From NCBI GenBank assembly GCA_028284775.1, contig JANQRB010000021.1, positions 143,463 through 207,462 on the forward strand: a stretch of DNA of 64,000 nt, given 5' to 3'. This stretch comes from Candidatus Kapaibacterium sp. GTDB taxonomy: Bacteria > Bacteroidota > Ignavibacteria > Kapaibacteriales > UBA7675. The notes under the pieces were generated by a model that made no database searches, was not told where the DNA came from, and worked only from the letters and a program-made list of their open reading frames with translations. Of this stretch, positions 29,401 to 36,311 are shown in pieces. The position numbers and the translations under genes were made by a program. How positions within the stretch are numbered: the first letter of the stretch is position 1; the number at the start of each line of letters is the position of its first letter.

Positions 29401-30004
29401 AAACCCCTTTACGGAAAACTTCGGCCCGCGCGGTCTGTGCTTCGATCCCGAAAGCGAGACCTTTTTCCAGGCGTCGACCGATTTCACCGGCAGCACGCTG
29501 CAGTCCGCATACAATATTCGCTTCGACCTGGCGAGCTTCGGCGTAGAAACCGGCCGTTATGAATTGCTGAACAGAACCGGTACGATAAACTGCCGCGGCA
29601 TCGAGTTCGACGAACGTGATAAAACATTCTGGATCTCGGATTTCGGCGGTAATATCTATAAGATCGCCGGCTTCGACCTGTCGGACCTCAATAACATCAC
29701 TGATGTGTCGGATGATGCAGTCGCCGAATTCGGTGAGCAACTTATCAAAGCTGCCCCTATTCATCCGAATCCGGTCAGCGATTTTGCAAGCCTGTCCTTC
29801 GAGCTGCGTTCTACGGCCGATATCACTGTTGAAGTCTATAACACGGCCGGCCATCGCGTCCATGCTTTGCCTATCGGCAATCTGCCGGCGGGCGACCATG
29901 CAGTGCGAATGAATGTTTCGATGCTGCCAAGCGGCGTCTACTCGCTGGCCTATCGCGTTGCGGGCGTTACCGTCAGCACGCATAAAATGGTGGTAATGAA
30001 GTAA
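26411..30004 (+). CDS. Large secreted Asp-box (VPS10/sortilin-like) propeller protein with T9SS sorting domain
   Basis: 1197 residues. A signal peptide (MRLRSLITLLLTVGFIGGIALTAQ) is followed by a VPS10-like beta-propeller. About ten Asp-box motifs are visible, among them SRDQGASW, TTDAGDSW, STDAGKTW, TSDGGESW, STDNGETW, SFDKGNRW, SRDLGTSW and TTDYGASW between residues about 135 and 720. A Ser/Thr-rich Ig-like segment (YAITSPAGGELY) follows, then a second propeller-like region of about 280 residues without Asp boxes. The last 80 residues (IHPNPVSDFASLSFELRS to STHKMVVMK) form a T9SS type A sorting domain. Sialidase-like or adhesive roles are possible, but no catalytic triad can be read. A strong terminator follows. 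Confidence 0.88.
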   Translation: MRLRSLITLLLTVGFIGGIALTAQNTKNTSRDKVQRYYRSIPNAKPKNRELAFYEQRTYPFSRIPSNGLRNAIGQEKVMLGKNGGSTILAEQPQWENIGPFRVGGRVRTVIIDPKDGNNIFIGAAAGGVWRSRDQGASWEPVFDFENSLSFGALAMDPDDSNVLYAGTGEMSTNVDAYFGNGIYKTTDAGDSWLPVGLTNVGAFSRLVVHPRNSNIVYAGATKNGAGFYKSTDAGKTWEKKYDGAVSDISTNPGNENDFFIGVTGDQIYHTSDGGESWAVRDFLNGLPANSIGRISIQQAPSNPRIVYALMQVDTSVQDRTGSFVDLDHAEIFKSTDNGETWGQVYKDPYRQPVNAAWHFPFFREQGWYDQYIVIHPNNPDIVVAGGIDVWRSENGSRFNNISDWYGAGPRHGGERVHADQHAGAFDPQNPDVYFAANDGGMYISRDAGKSYRAVNNGLSITQFYGIDVDQTSPDRTYGGTQDNANRGSLAANDWTDLGGGDGGKVAVDKLNPNIVYGQDLASGFLMRIDISSGQVAWIRTGTEGSDRGFWTCPIAIDPIETDIIYHGRRTLYISFDKGNRWEPMSEDFPEFRENVDITAIGISKLNSEVIYVGTQIGDVVASRDLGTSWETVNNNGLVNRFVTDIETSYREEGTAFVTFSGFGSGHVFKTTDYGASWKDVSGVLPDVPTNSIVIHPDNEDIMFVGTDIGVYATYDGAETWFPYGVGLPRSPVVEVVIHEGSNRLRAGTHGRSVWEVAIVDVVEDYAITSPAGGELYTPSSRQIMSWYGFKGNVRVEFSSDNGNNWNTIEESAGGTSRSWAIPNVLTITARLRLTSVEDPSQVRISNTFSISQLSTGSVLKRESVGHVPYGVAYDGAGGLWTTSFYGKRVYKLNSETLTIERFFEMPEGDSLFTDLTIDKSTSTMYVHRMNSTAGEGGQIYILDMDGNMIDKFVSRAKQYPIGLAWVGEGRIAIGDRNTRDLYLYDVANRTEITRVKNPFTENFGPRGLCFDPESETFFQASTDFTGSTLQSAYNIRFDLASFGVETGRYELLNRTGTINCRGIEFDERDKTFWISDFGGNIYKIAGFDLSDLNNITDVSDDAVAEFGEQLIKAAPIHPNPVSDFASLSFELRSTADITVEVYNTAGHRVHALPIGNLPAGDHAVRMNVSMLPSGVYSLAYRVAGVTVSTHKMVVMK

Positions 30005-30028
30005 TTGGACTGACAGACAATTCCTCAT

Positions 30029-30073
30029 ACGGGCGACGCTTCTTGATCTTGAAGCGTCGCCCGTTGTATTTTT
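30029..30073 (+). terminator. Rho-independent terminator after the Asp-box T9SS gene
   Basis: Perfect 14-bp stem ACGGGCGACGCTTC / GAAGCGTCGCCCGT with an 8-base loop, followed by TGTATTTTT. The arms lie at 30029-30042 and 30051-30064. Confidence 0.92.
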
Positions 30074-30171
30074 GGAAGGCGTGCGCGACGGCCAAACAAG
30101 CTGCCGGCGGCGACTTAAGAATCGCACAAGTCAACCGATAATGACATCGTCAGCAGAGAGGGAAAGGGATT

Positions 30172-30975
30172 ATGCACAACGGACGGTATCGGCGTCGGAA
30201 AAAGTCGAATGGCGGTGGCGGTCATAGCGAAAGCGCGGACCGTTACCTGATTACCTACGCTGATCTCATAACATTGCTGCTGGGACTCTTTGTCATATTG
30301 TATGCCACTTCTCAGGTTGATGCCGCGAAATTCAAGGACTTCTCGCAGGCATTTAACCGCTACTTTACGGCAAGTGGCGATGGCGCCGGAGGCGATGGCA
30401 TTCTTCCCGCCGGTTCGGGTTTGTTGCCTGCCCTAAATCCGCAGGTCCGAAATGACGGTGACCAGTCGCCGGAAGAACGCGAGAAGTCGCTCGACCAGAT
30501 TGCAGCCGAGTTACGGGATTCGCTCGCCGATCAGATACAGGCCAGTTTCGCCGTATTGGAGCACAACAAAGATGGTATCGTGCTGCGACTAAATGAAAAG
30601 CTGCTTTTTGAGTCGGGTAAAGCGGAATTGAAGACCAAGGCACTGCAGTCGCTCGAAGCGGTGGCCGGTGTACTGCGCGGCGTAGGCAAACAGGTTGAGA
30701 TAAGCGGCCATACTGATTCGGATTCGATTCGTACGTTTCAGTACGAATCCAACTGGCAACTATCCATCGCCCGCGCAACAAATGTTGCTTACTATCTCAG
30801 CCAGCGCATACCCGACGATCATTTGACGATTCTCGGCTGCGCCGATAAGGATCCGGTAGCCAGTAACCTCGATGAATTTGGCAAGGCGCAAAACAGGCGT
30901 GTGGAGTTTAAGATCCGCGATTTGCCGCCGAATGTTCCTTCGACTGAATTGTATGACCCTCCTCCCGCCTTTTAA
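30172..30975 (+). CDS. motB: Flagellar motor stator protein MotB
   Basis: 267 residues with a basic cytoplasmic N-terminus (RYRRRKKSNGGGG), one membrane helix containing the proton-carrying aspartate in ITYADLITLLLGLFVILYATS, a plug/linker and a C-terminal OmpA-like peptidoglycan-binding domain (VEISGHTDSDS and WQLSIARATNVAYYL). These are the MotB features. A ribosome binding site GAGAGGGAAAGGG lies just upstream. motA is not adjacent, and the preceding gene is closed by a terminator. fliW, csrA and a response regulator follow on the same strand. Confidence 0.9.
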   Translation: MHNGRYRRRKKSNGGGGHSESADRYLITYADLITLLLGLFVILYATSQVDAAKFKDFSQAFNRYFTASGDGAGGDGILPAGSGLLPALNPQVRNDGDQSPEEREKSLDQIAAELRDSLADQIQASFAVLEHNKDGIVLRLNEKLLFESGKAELKTKALQSLEAVAGVLRGVGKQVEISGHTDSDSIRTFQYESNWQLSIARATNVAYYLSQRIPDDHLTILGCADKDPVASNLDEFGKAQNRRVEFKIRDLPPNVPSTELYDPPPAF

Positions 30976-31067
30976 GCGCGGACCAGGGTCCAAAAATTAC
31001 TTTGAAATCTTGAGCAATTCTATTAGCTTTTGCTCCAATACTACGCTAATATCAGGAAGATTGCCTA

Positions 31068-31568
31068 ATGCAGGATGCAGTAGCAACACCCAAGGCACCC
31101 GCTGCCGAATCAGCGCTTGCCGTCGACACCTCCGAATCAACCCGCCGGATACGGACTCAACAGTTTGGCGAAATCGAAGTAACGGAACAACACATCTTTT
31201 ACTTCAATGACGGTCTCTTCGGCTTCCAGGAACTAAAAGAGTTCGTCCTCGTCAGCGAAGAGCGGACCGAGCCCCTTAAATGGCTGTTGTCGCTCGATAA
31301 CCATGAGATTGGTTTTCCTGTCATTTCGCCCTTCATCATCGATCTTAATTACCGGGTGGGCAAAGAGTTCGCCGAGGATAAATTCGTTCCAATGGTCATC
31401 ATTACGCTCGCTAATGCACGCGGCAAAATGACGGCGAATATGAAAGCGCCGGTGGTACTGGATGTTCGCGACCAGTCCGGACGACAGATTATTATGTCCT
31501 CCGATCGCTACTCCCCCGAGTATCCAATTGAAGGCAGGGAACAAAACGTGGGTACCCAGGGAGAATAA
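31068..31568 (+). CDS. fliW: Flagellar assembly factor FliW
   Basis: 166 residues with the FliW core from about residue 24: QFGEIEVTEQHIFYFNDGLF, FGFQELKEFVLVSEE, LKWLLSLDNHEIGFPVISPF and a PIEGRE end. The first 23 residues are a non-conserved Ala/Pro-rich lead. FliW binds CsrA and flagellin and relieves CsrA repression of flagellin translation. csrA begins two bases after its stop, the standard arrangement of this regulatory pair. A Shine-Dalgarno AGGAAG lies upstream. Confidence 0.93.
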   Translation: MQDAVATPKAPAAESALAVDTSESTRRIRTQQFGEIEVTEQHIFYFNDGLFGFQELKEFVLVSEERTEPLKWLLSLDNHEIGFPVISPFIIDLNYRVGKEFAEDKFVPMVIITLANARGKMTANMKAPVVLDVRDQSGRQIIMSSDRYSPEYPIEGREQNVGTQGE

Positions 31569-31569
31569 T

Positions 31570-31887
31570 ATGCTGGTCCTGTCCCGAAAAATAGGCGAAT
31601 CGGTCGTTATCGGCAACTCTATCCGTGTTACGGTGCTTGGCTTTGACAGAGGCTTCGTAAAGGTAGGCATTGATGCCCCGCGTTCGATTCCTGTCCACAG
31701 ACAAGAGGTACAGGACAAAATTGTGGAGATTAACAGGCAATCGGCCACAGCAGAATTTGACGCCATTCGCGATGCATTCCAGAAGTCCGGCCTGCAGTTG
31801 ACCATTCAGTCGGAAGATGAAGCCGGTGACAATGGTGTTGCGTCCGATCTGGATGACAACACACCCACTGTCAACAACAGCAAATGA
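31570..31887 (+). CDS. csrA: Carbon storage regulator CsrA with C-terminal extension
   Basis: 105 residues from ATG 31570 (MLVLSRKIGESVVIGNSIRV). The first 55 residues carry the complete CsrA fold, including the RNA-binding RSIPVHRQEV. CsrA is normally 55-75 residues; here about 45 more follow, ending in an acidic Asp/Asn-rich tail (DEAGDNGVASDLDDNTPT). CsrA dimers bind GGA motifs in mRNA leaders and repress translation; FliW antagonises it. The ribosome binding site GGGAGA lies in the end of fliW, so the pair is probably translationally coupled. Confidence 0.93.
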   Translation: MLVLSRKIGESVVIGNSIRVTVLGFDRGFVKVGIDAPRSIPVHRQEVQDKIVEINRQSATAEFDAIRDAFQKSGLQLTIQSEDEAGDNGVASDLDDNTPTVNNSK

Positions 31888-31969
31888 GTATGCGCGATCG
31901 CGACGGCCTCCTATCCCGCTGAGATCGCAATCTTTGATTCGCACCAGCTTTCTTGCAAGTTGGAACAGT

Positions 31970-32599
31970 ATGGAAGAGTATTCAATATTGATTGTCGACG
32001 ATGATGTCTGGATGCAACGCATCCTCTCAAAAGTGCTTGAAGGCTTCGGCTTTGAGACCTTCATCGCGACCAATGGATACGACGGTGTTGCACTGGCACT
32101 GGAACATAAACCGCTGGTTATCTTTCTCGATATCATGATGCCCGAACTTACCGGTCACATGACTCTGAAGATCCTTAAGCGTATTCTGGCGACACAGGAC
32201 ATTCCCGTACTTATGATCTCGGCTCTCTCCGATACAGAGAATCTTGGGCTGGCTGTCAAAACCGGCGCCGTCGGATTTATCTCCAAGCCCTTTACGCGCG
32301 CCACTATTTTCGATAAGCTAAAGAATGTCGTCGGAAGCGATTTGCTCAACGATGTCACCAAACGATCGCAGATGTCGGCTCAGGAATTGAAAGAGGCTAA
32401 GCAGCAGGAAAAAGAAAAGGCGGAACAGAATGCCGGACCAGTGGAAAGCGACAGCACCATTCCGGGCCGCTCAGGACTCGAACGTAACACCGCCGAATCG
32501 AGCCCTTCGCCGTCGGAAGCAAGTAGAAGATACAAAGAAGAAAGCAAGCAACAGCAGATCGACGTTATCAAAGAACTGCTGCTCAAAGACAAAAAGTAA
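31970..32599 (+). CDS. Single-domain response regulator with charged C-terminal tail
   Basis: 209 residues from ATG 31970. The receiver domain is canonical: acidic pair in ILIVDDDVW, phospho-acceptor aspartate in VIFLDIMMPEL, the alcohol residue in MISALSD and the lysine of FISKPFT. The last 85 residues are a helical, highly charged segment (EAKQQEKEKAEQNAG, then QQQIDVIKELLLKDKK) without a DNA-binding or enzymatic output domain. It follows csrA by about 80 bases; a link to chemotaxis or motility is inference. No histidine kinase is in the window. Confidence 0.85.
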   Translation: MEEYSILIVDDDVWMQRILSKVLEGFGFETFIATNGYDGVALALEHKPLVIFLDIMMPELTGHMTLKILKRILATQDIPVLMISALSDTENLGLAVKTGAVGFISKPFTRATIFDKLKNVVGSDLLNDVTKRSQMSAQELKEAKQQEKEKAEQNAGPVESDSTIPGRSGLERNTAESSPSPSEASRRYKEESKQQQIDVIKELLLKDKK

Positions 32600-32619
32600 G
32601 AGCACACCTCTTAACTGCT

Positions 32620-33279
32620 TCAGCGCAGATCGATAACCCGCACTCCTTCGGGCGCTTCGAAACTGAATTCTTCATCTTCCACTGCCGCGTCGATCACAAT
32701 GTTTTGCAAAGCCCAGCGGCGTGTGACATTACCATCAAAAATCTCCACTTCCTGCAACTCTAGTGTCGTCGCTGCAAACAAGAGTTTGATCCGCTGTAAT
32801 CGGTAAAAGGCGTCTTCTTCCCCTTCGTTCGGGGTCCAGCTCAGAATGTAGCGCTGCTCGCCAGTGGATTGCGTAGATCGGCGAAGATCAAAATTGCCGC
32901 TGCTCGGAAAGGCCAGGAAGATTGACTCCGGCATCATGCGATTAATATCAGGCTTGTAACTGTCAACCACCACTTTAGCCTGTGAGGCCTGGTAATTCCA
33001 TATTGTAGCGCCATCACAGATTATGCTTCGTTCGCCTAAGTCCAGAATGAATTTGTTGCCTCGTTTAAGAGTCAGATCGCCGCGCAGAGCCGCCAGATCC
33101 TGATCGGCGAATTGTAACTGAAGGGTCTGGGCACTCAGGTAGCGTTTCTTAAATGTCGACAGAACATCATCCAGTTCAGATGCGGGCGCCTGGACAGCGC
33201 TGGCGAACGACACTAAAATCAGAAGCTGGCTAATCCTCAACACGTGCAGTTTGAAAGGAAATTCACCGAACATATTCAT
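32620..33279 (-). CDS. lolA: LolA-like outer membrane lipoprotein carrier
   Basis: 219 residues with a signal peptide ending near APASE. The body has the LolA layout: LDDVLSTFKKRYLSAQTLQLQF, LRGDLTLKRGNKFILDLGE, VVVDSYKPDINRMMP and a closing VEIFDGNVTRRWALQNIVID. The family chaperones lipoproteins across the periplasm. Start chosen at ATG 33279, with AGGAG 5-9 bases before it. It is last on the minus strand after the OmpA-like gene, separated by a strong hairpin, so it probably has its own promoter. It converges with the response regulator, 20 bases apart. Confidence 0.82.
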   Translation of the reverse strand: MNMFGEFPFKLHVLRISQLLILVSFASAVQAPASELDDVLSTFKKRYLSAQTLQLQFADQDLAALRGDLTLKRGNKFILDLGERSIICDGATIWNYQASQAKVVVDSYKPDINRMMPESIFLAFPSSGNFDLRRSTQSTGEQRYILSWTPNEGEEDAFYRLQRIKLLFAATTLELQEVEIFDGNVTRRWALQNIVIDAAVEDEEFSFEAPEGVRVIDLR

Positions 33280-33375
33280 ACTCCTGGAGCCTGCTTTGTT
33301 TGATGTTAGGTCAGTAAAGCTCGCATACGAAACAGGAAGGTTTTAGTTCGACACATCGAAGCGTCACCGGTATTT

Positions 33376-33408
33376 TAAAGTCGCGCCGGACGAAAAATCG
33401 TCCGGCGC
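33376..33408 (-). terminator. Strong hairpin, probable terminator after the OmpA-like gene
   Basis: Perfect 11-bp stem GCGCCGGACGA / TCGTCCGGCGC with an AAAA loop at 33383-33408. On the minus strand it is followed by only a short T stretch (GACTTTAAAA), so the terminator call is moderate. Confidence 0.55.
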
Positions 33409-33468
33409 CGGCGTAATTGACCGCAATTGTTTTTTTGAACTGTTGCCTAAAAGCCAAAGGCAATTCCT

Positions 33469-34182
33469 TCAGGCTCCGGTAACAACGATATATGTTTTAC
33501 CGGTGTAACGTTTGCCTTTTGCCTGTTTGCGCACGGGCAAGGGATAAAGCGGATCGATGTTTTCGTTGGCCTGCATTTCAATACGGTCGGATTTAATACC
33601 GCGGTTCACGAGGTATGTTTTTACGGCCTCGCAGCGTTTTTGCGTCAAGGCGCGATTGGTCGCACCGCTCTTGCTTTCGTCAGGGAAACAGCGTACTTCG
33701 ACTTTAACGTTGGGATTGATAATCAGCAGATTGGCTAGCTGTGTCAGCATCTGTTCGGATCCGATACGCAGCTTGGATTTTTTCAGATCAAAGGGAGAAA
33801 CGGGAAGCGGCAACTTGGCCCCAACACGCATTGGCTTGATCAGAAAATCACGGGAAATTTCGGCATATCGATCCGTATTCGGCGCCGTATAGGTGTATTC
33901 GGTTTGAAAATAGTTAGGCTTCTCGATACGTACGGTATACGTTTTGCCCGGTTTGAGTGACGTTACCAGGTAGCTGCCGCCCCTGCTTGATTTCGAAATG
34001 TTGGGATTCGTCTCTTCGGCGAGAAACTTCACTTCCGCTCCGTCGATCGGCTCTCGAGTTAACTCATCATAAATAAGGCCGGTAACCGACACGACTTTCG
34101 ATTGAGCAGAAGCGGCTGGAAATGCCATCAGCGCAAGCAGGATTGCCAGAGTCGAAAGCCGGGCACAAGATTGATAAGTCAT
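33469..34182 (-). CDS. OmpA-domain protein with carboxypeptidase-regulatory-like domain
   Basis: 237 residues from ATG 34182, chosen because TTGGAG lies upstream and MTYQSCARLSTLAILLALMA gives a clean signal peptide; ATG 34212 is possible. Residues about 30-120 form a CarboxypepD_reg-like domain (VTGLIYDELTREPIDGAEVKF, TSLKPGKTYTVRIEKPNYF). The C-terminal 120 residues are OmpA-like (NPNVKVEVRCFPDES, RALTQKRCEAVKTYLVNRGI), with the usual GHTD loop replaced by CFPDES but the aspartate retained. It probably binds peptidoglycan at the outer membrane. The WD40 gene lies just upstream. Confidence 0.82.
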   Translation of the reverse strand: MTYQSCARLSTLAILLALMAFPAASAQSKVVSVTGLIYDELTREPIDGAEVKFLAEETNPNISKSSRGGSYLVTSLKPGKTYTVRIEKPNYFQTEYTYTAPNTDRYAEISRDFLIKPMRVGAKLPLPVSPFDLKKSKLRIGSEQMLTQLANLLIINPNVKVEVRCFPDESKSGATNRALTQKRCEAVKTYLVNRGIKSDRIEMQANENIDPLYPLPVRKQAKGKRYTGKTYIVVTGA

Positions 34183-34214
34183 GGATGTATTCTCCAAAGT
34201 ATTTGCAATCATTA

Positions 34215-35204
34215 TTAATTACCCGTTGCCGCTTCTTCCGTCAGCAATCGCACCGAACCATCGGCGCAGGCCATGACAATAATACTGGCATTGCTGACGA
34301 GATCCACCGACCAGATTTCAACTTTGCTGTCGAAGCTGAATAAGTTTTCGCCGCTGTTTACATTCCAGAGTTTAACGGTCTTGTCGAGGCTGCCGCTGGC
34401 CAGTGTCTGATTGTCCGCGGCAAACGCAACATCCTGAACAAGCTCGGCGTGAGCGTTTATCGTGCGCTGAAGTTCACCGGAGGGCATGCTCCAGACTTTG
34501 ATAACGCCATCCTGGTCGGCCGAAGCAAGCAGTCTGGAGTTAAAGCTATAGAGCACTGCCAGGACGGGTGCTGAATGTCCGCGCAAGGTCATCAGCGGAT
34601 CCTTGGTGTCGAAATCCGTAGACCAGACTTTGACGGTACGGTCGTCGCTTCCTGAAGCAATGTATTTACCGTCGTAGCTGTATGCGACAGAGTTTACGCC
34701 CATCAGATGCCCGCGAAGGGTCTTAACTTCACTCTGGAATTCACGATCCCAAAGTTTAACCGCTCCGTCCAGGCTCCCACTGGCAATGTATGCGCTATTG
34801 TCATCCTGCGAAAAATAGACTCCCAGGACTTCGGCAAGATGCCCCTCCATCGTGTACAATTCGTTGCCGCTGGCTACATCCCATACCCGGACCGTCCGAT
34901 CATTGCTGACACTAGCGATCATCTGATCGTTGCCCGAAAACGATATATGATTAACCTGCGCCAAATGACCACGCAGCGTGTGTAGGAGCTTGCCGTCGGG
35001 CAGGCTCCAGATCTTAATTGTTTCATCCAGGCTGCAAGTGGCAAATTGCGTGTCGCCGTCGTTAACGAATACTCCCAGTGCTTCATCGTCGTGATGACCG
35101 ATGGTTTCCATGGAGTAGCTGCGCTTTTGAGCCTGCGCGGCGGCAACACTCAACAGTATACACGCAAAGAAAAGGATAGCGTCAATTGCTGGCGTTTTCC
35201 TCAT
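34215..35204 (-). CDS. Secreted WD40 beta-propeller protein
   Basis: 329 residues with a signal peptide (AILFFACILLSVAAAQAQK). The mature protein is almost wholly WD40, with about seven repeats; examples are DTQFATCSLDETIKIWSLPD, GHLAQVNHISFSGNDQMIAS and ASADQDGVIKVWSMPSGELQ. No sorting domain is present, unlike the T9SS WD40 protein at 3125, so it probably stays periplasmic or is surface-bound by another partner. It is followed after 32 bases by the OmpA-like gene, which suggests a joint envelope role. Confidence 0.85.
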   Translation of the reverse strand: MRKTPAIDAILFFACILLSVAAAQAQKRSYSMETIGHHDDEALGVFVNDGDTQFATCSLDETIKIWSLPDGKLLHTLRGHLAQVNHISFSGNDQMIASVSNDRTVRVWDVASGNELYTMEGHLAEVLGVYFSQDDNSAYIASGSLDGAVKLWDREFQSEVKTLRGHLMGVNSVAYSYDGKYIASGSDDRTVKVWSTDFDTKDPLMTLRGHSAPVLAVLYSFNSRLLASADQDGVIKVWSMPSGELQRTINAHAELVQDVAFAADNQTLASGSLDKTVKLWNVNSGENLFSFDSKVEIWSVDLVSNASIIVMACADGSVRLLTEEAATGN

Positions 35205-35500
35205 ATAGTCGCTCCGCTGAGTATGATTGGAACTGAAGGGGATTTACATCTATAACTTTAAAGGAATTGCTGCAATGATCGGCAAAATTGCAACCTTTTC
35301 AAGGAATTACCAAACGGTGATGCAGCGCTGAGATCACGGACGGCGGCGGCGGAAAGGTCGTCGCGCAAACAACTAACGGCAGCCCGTCAGCCTTGCATTC
35401 GCAAGTTCTGGTACCAGGTTTCGCAGTTGTAACGCTCCGAACACAGACCAGATGCCGACGGAACTACAGTCATGACGTCCGAATGTCTTTCCGGCCGCGT

Positions 35501-35926
35501 TCAGGCCAAGATTTCCAAAACTGACCGCAGGGTGTCGCGAATCTCCAGCAAATCGCTGCGTTTAAGAGCTATCGCCGTGTCCTCTTGCTCGCCACCGGCG
35601 ACAATGACTTCCTCGACTTCCGTGGATTCGGCCTGTTGATCGGCCTCTTCTAGTTCCAGCAACTCGCCCGTGTTGGGATCGAAACTGCCTTTCATAATAT
35701 CTTTCGCGCCGTCGATAGTGTAGCGGTTGTCGCGCAAAAGTTTCTTGATCGCCCGGATGACCGCGATATCCTTCTGTGTGTAGATACGATTGCCGGCCCG
35801 GTTCTTTTGCGGTTTTAGCTGGTCGAATTCCGTCTCCCAGTAACGCAGCACATAGTGCTCTTCACCAACGAGACGACTGACTTCGCTGATAGAGTAATAC
35901 AATTTCTTGATGTTGAGATCTTTCAC
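35501..35926 (-). CDS. MerR-family transcriptional regulator
   Basis: 141 residues from a GTG at 35926. The N-terminal winged helix is typical: YYSISEVSRLVGEEHYVLRYW, then QLKPQKNRAGNRIYTQKDI and an effector-coiled-coil helix (RAIKKLLRDNRYTIDGAKDIM). The C-terminal 60 residues are acidic (ELLELEEADQQAESTEVEEV). No metal-binding cysteines of the MerR/CueR type are visible, so it may respond to something other than a thiol-coordinated metal. It is divergent from feoAB, with about 150 bases between, so control of feo is possible but not shown. Confidence 0.85.
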   Translation of the reverse strand: MKDLNIKKLYYSISEVSRLVGEEHYVLRYWETEFDQLKPQKNRAGNRIYTQKDIAVIRAIKKLLRDNRYTIDGAKDIMKGSFDPNTGELLELEEADQQAESTEVEEVIVAGGEQEDTAIALKRSDLLEIRDTLRSVLEILA

Positions 35927-36077
35927 GACGCCAGTTTAGCTAATTATGCCCGCTTGTACAATAAGAAAGTCAGCGCAACGTACACCTTTTTGCTTTTTCC
36001 TTATTTAGATTCAGTATAGTTTAGGATAAGGGATTAGCATTCTGCAGGACAGGTAGTTTAGTCAGGGAGCGTACAAC

Positions 36078-36296
36078 GTGACGAGTTTGCCAACGGGTCA
36101 GCGTTTCCGGGTTTGCGGCTATAGCCGGCATAACAGCTTCACCGAGCGTTTGCGGGAAATGGGTCTGACGCGGGGAGCGCAATTTACAGTTGTGAGAAAA
36201 GCTCCGTTTAATGGACCGGTCGAAATTCAGATCGACAATTCCACTCTCGTCGTGCGTGGCGCCGATACTGCGCTTATGTTGATCGAACCGGCTTAA
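36078..36296 (+). CDS. feoA: Ferrous iron transport accessory protein FeoA
   Basis: 72 residues from a GTG at 36078 with AGGGAG upstream. The SH3-like FeoA fold is recognisable from RFRVCGYSRHNSFTERLREMG, RGAQFTVVRKAPFNGPVEIQ and VVRGADTALMLIEP. It regulates or supports FeoB in Fe(II) uptake. feoB begins 16 bases downstream. Confidence 0.9.
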   Translation: MTSLPTGQRFRVCGYSRHNSFTERLREMGLTRGAQFTVVRKAPFNGPVEIQIDNSTLVVRGADTALMLIEPA

Positions 36297-36311
36297 GTCG
36301 CGAGCAGTACG

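Noticed and set aside
28751..30127. 458-codon minus-strand frame opposite the Asp-box gene
   Set aside because: It is an antisense shadow of a well-supported gene and has no recognisable protein features.
35927..36077. Iron-responsive (Fur or DtxR) box upstream of feoA
   Set aside because: AT-rich sequence with partial TTTAGG words is present, but no convincing dyad matching either consensus.
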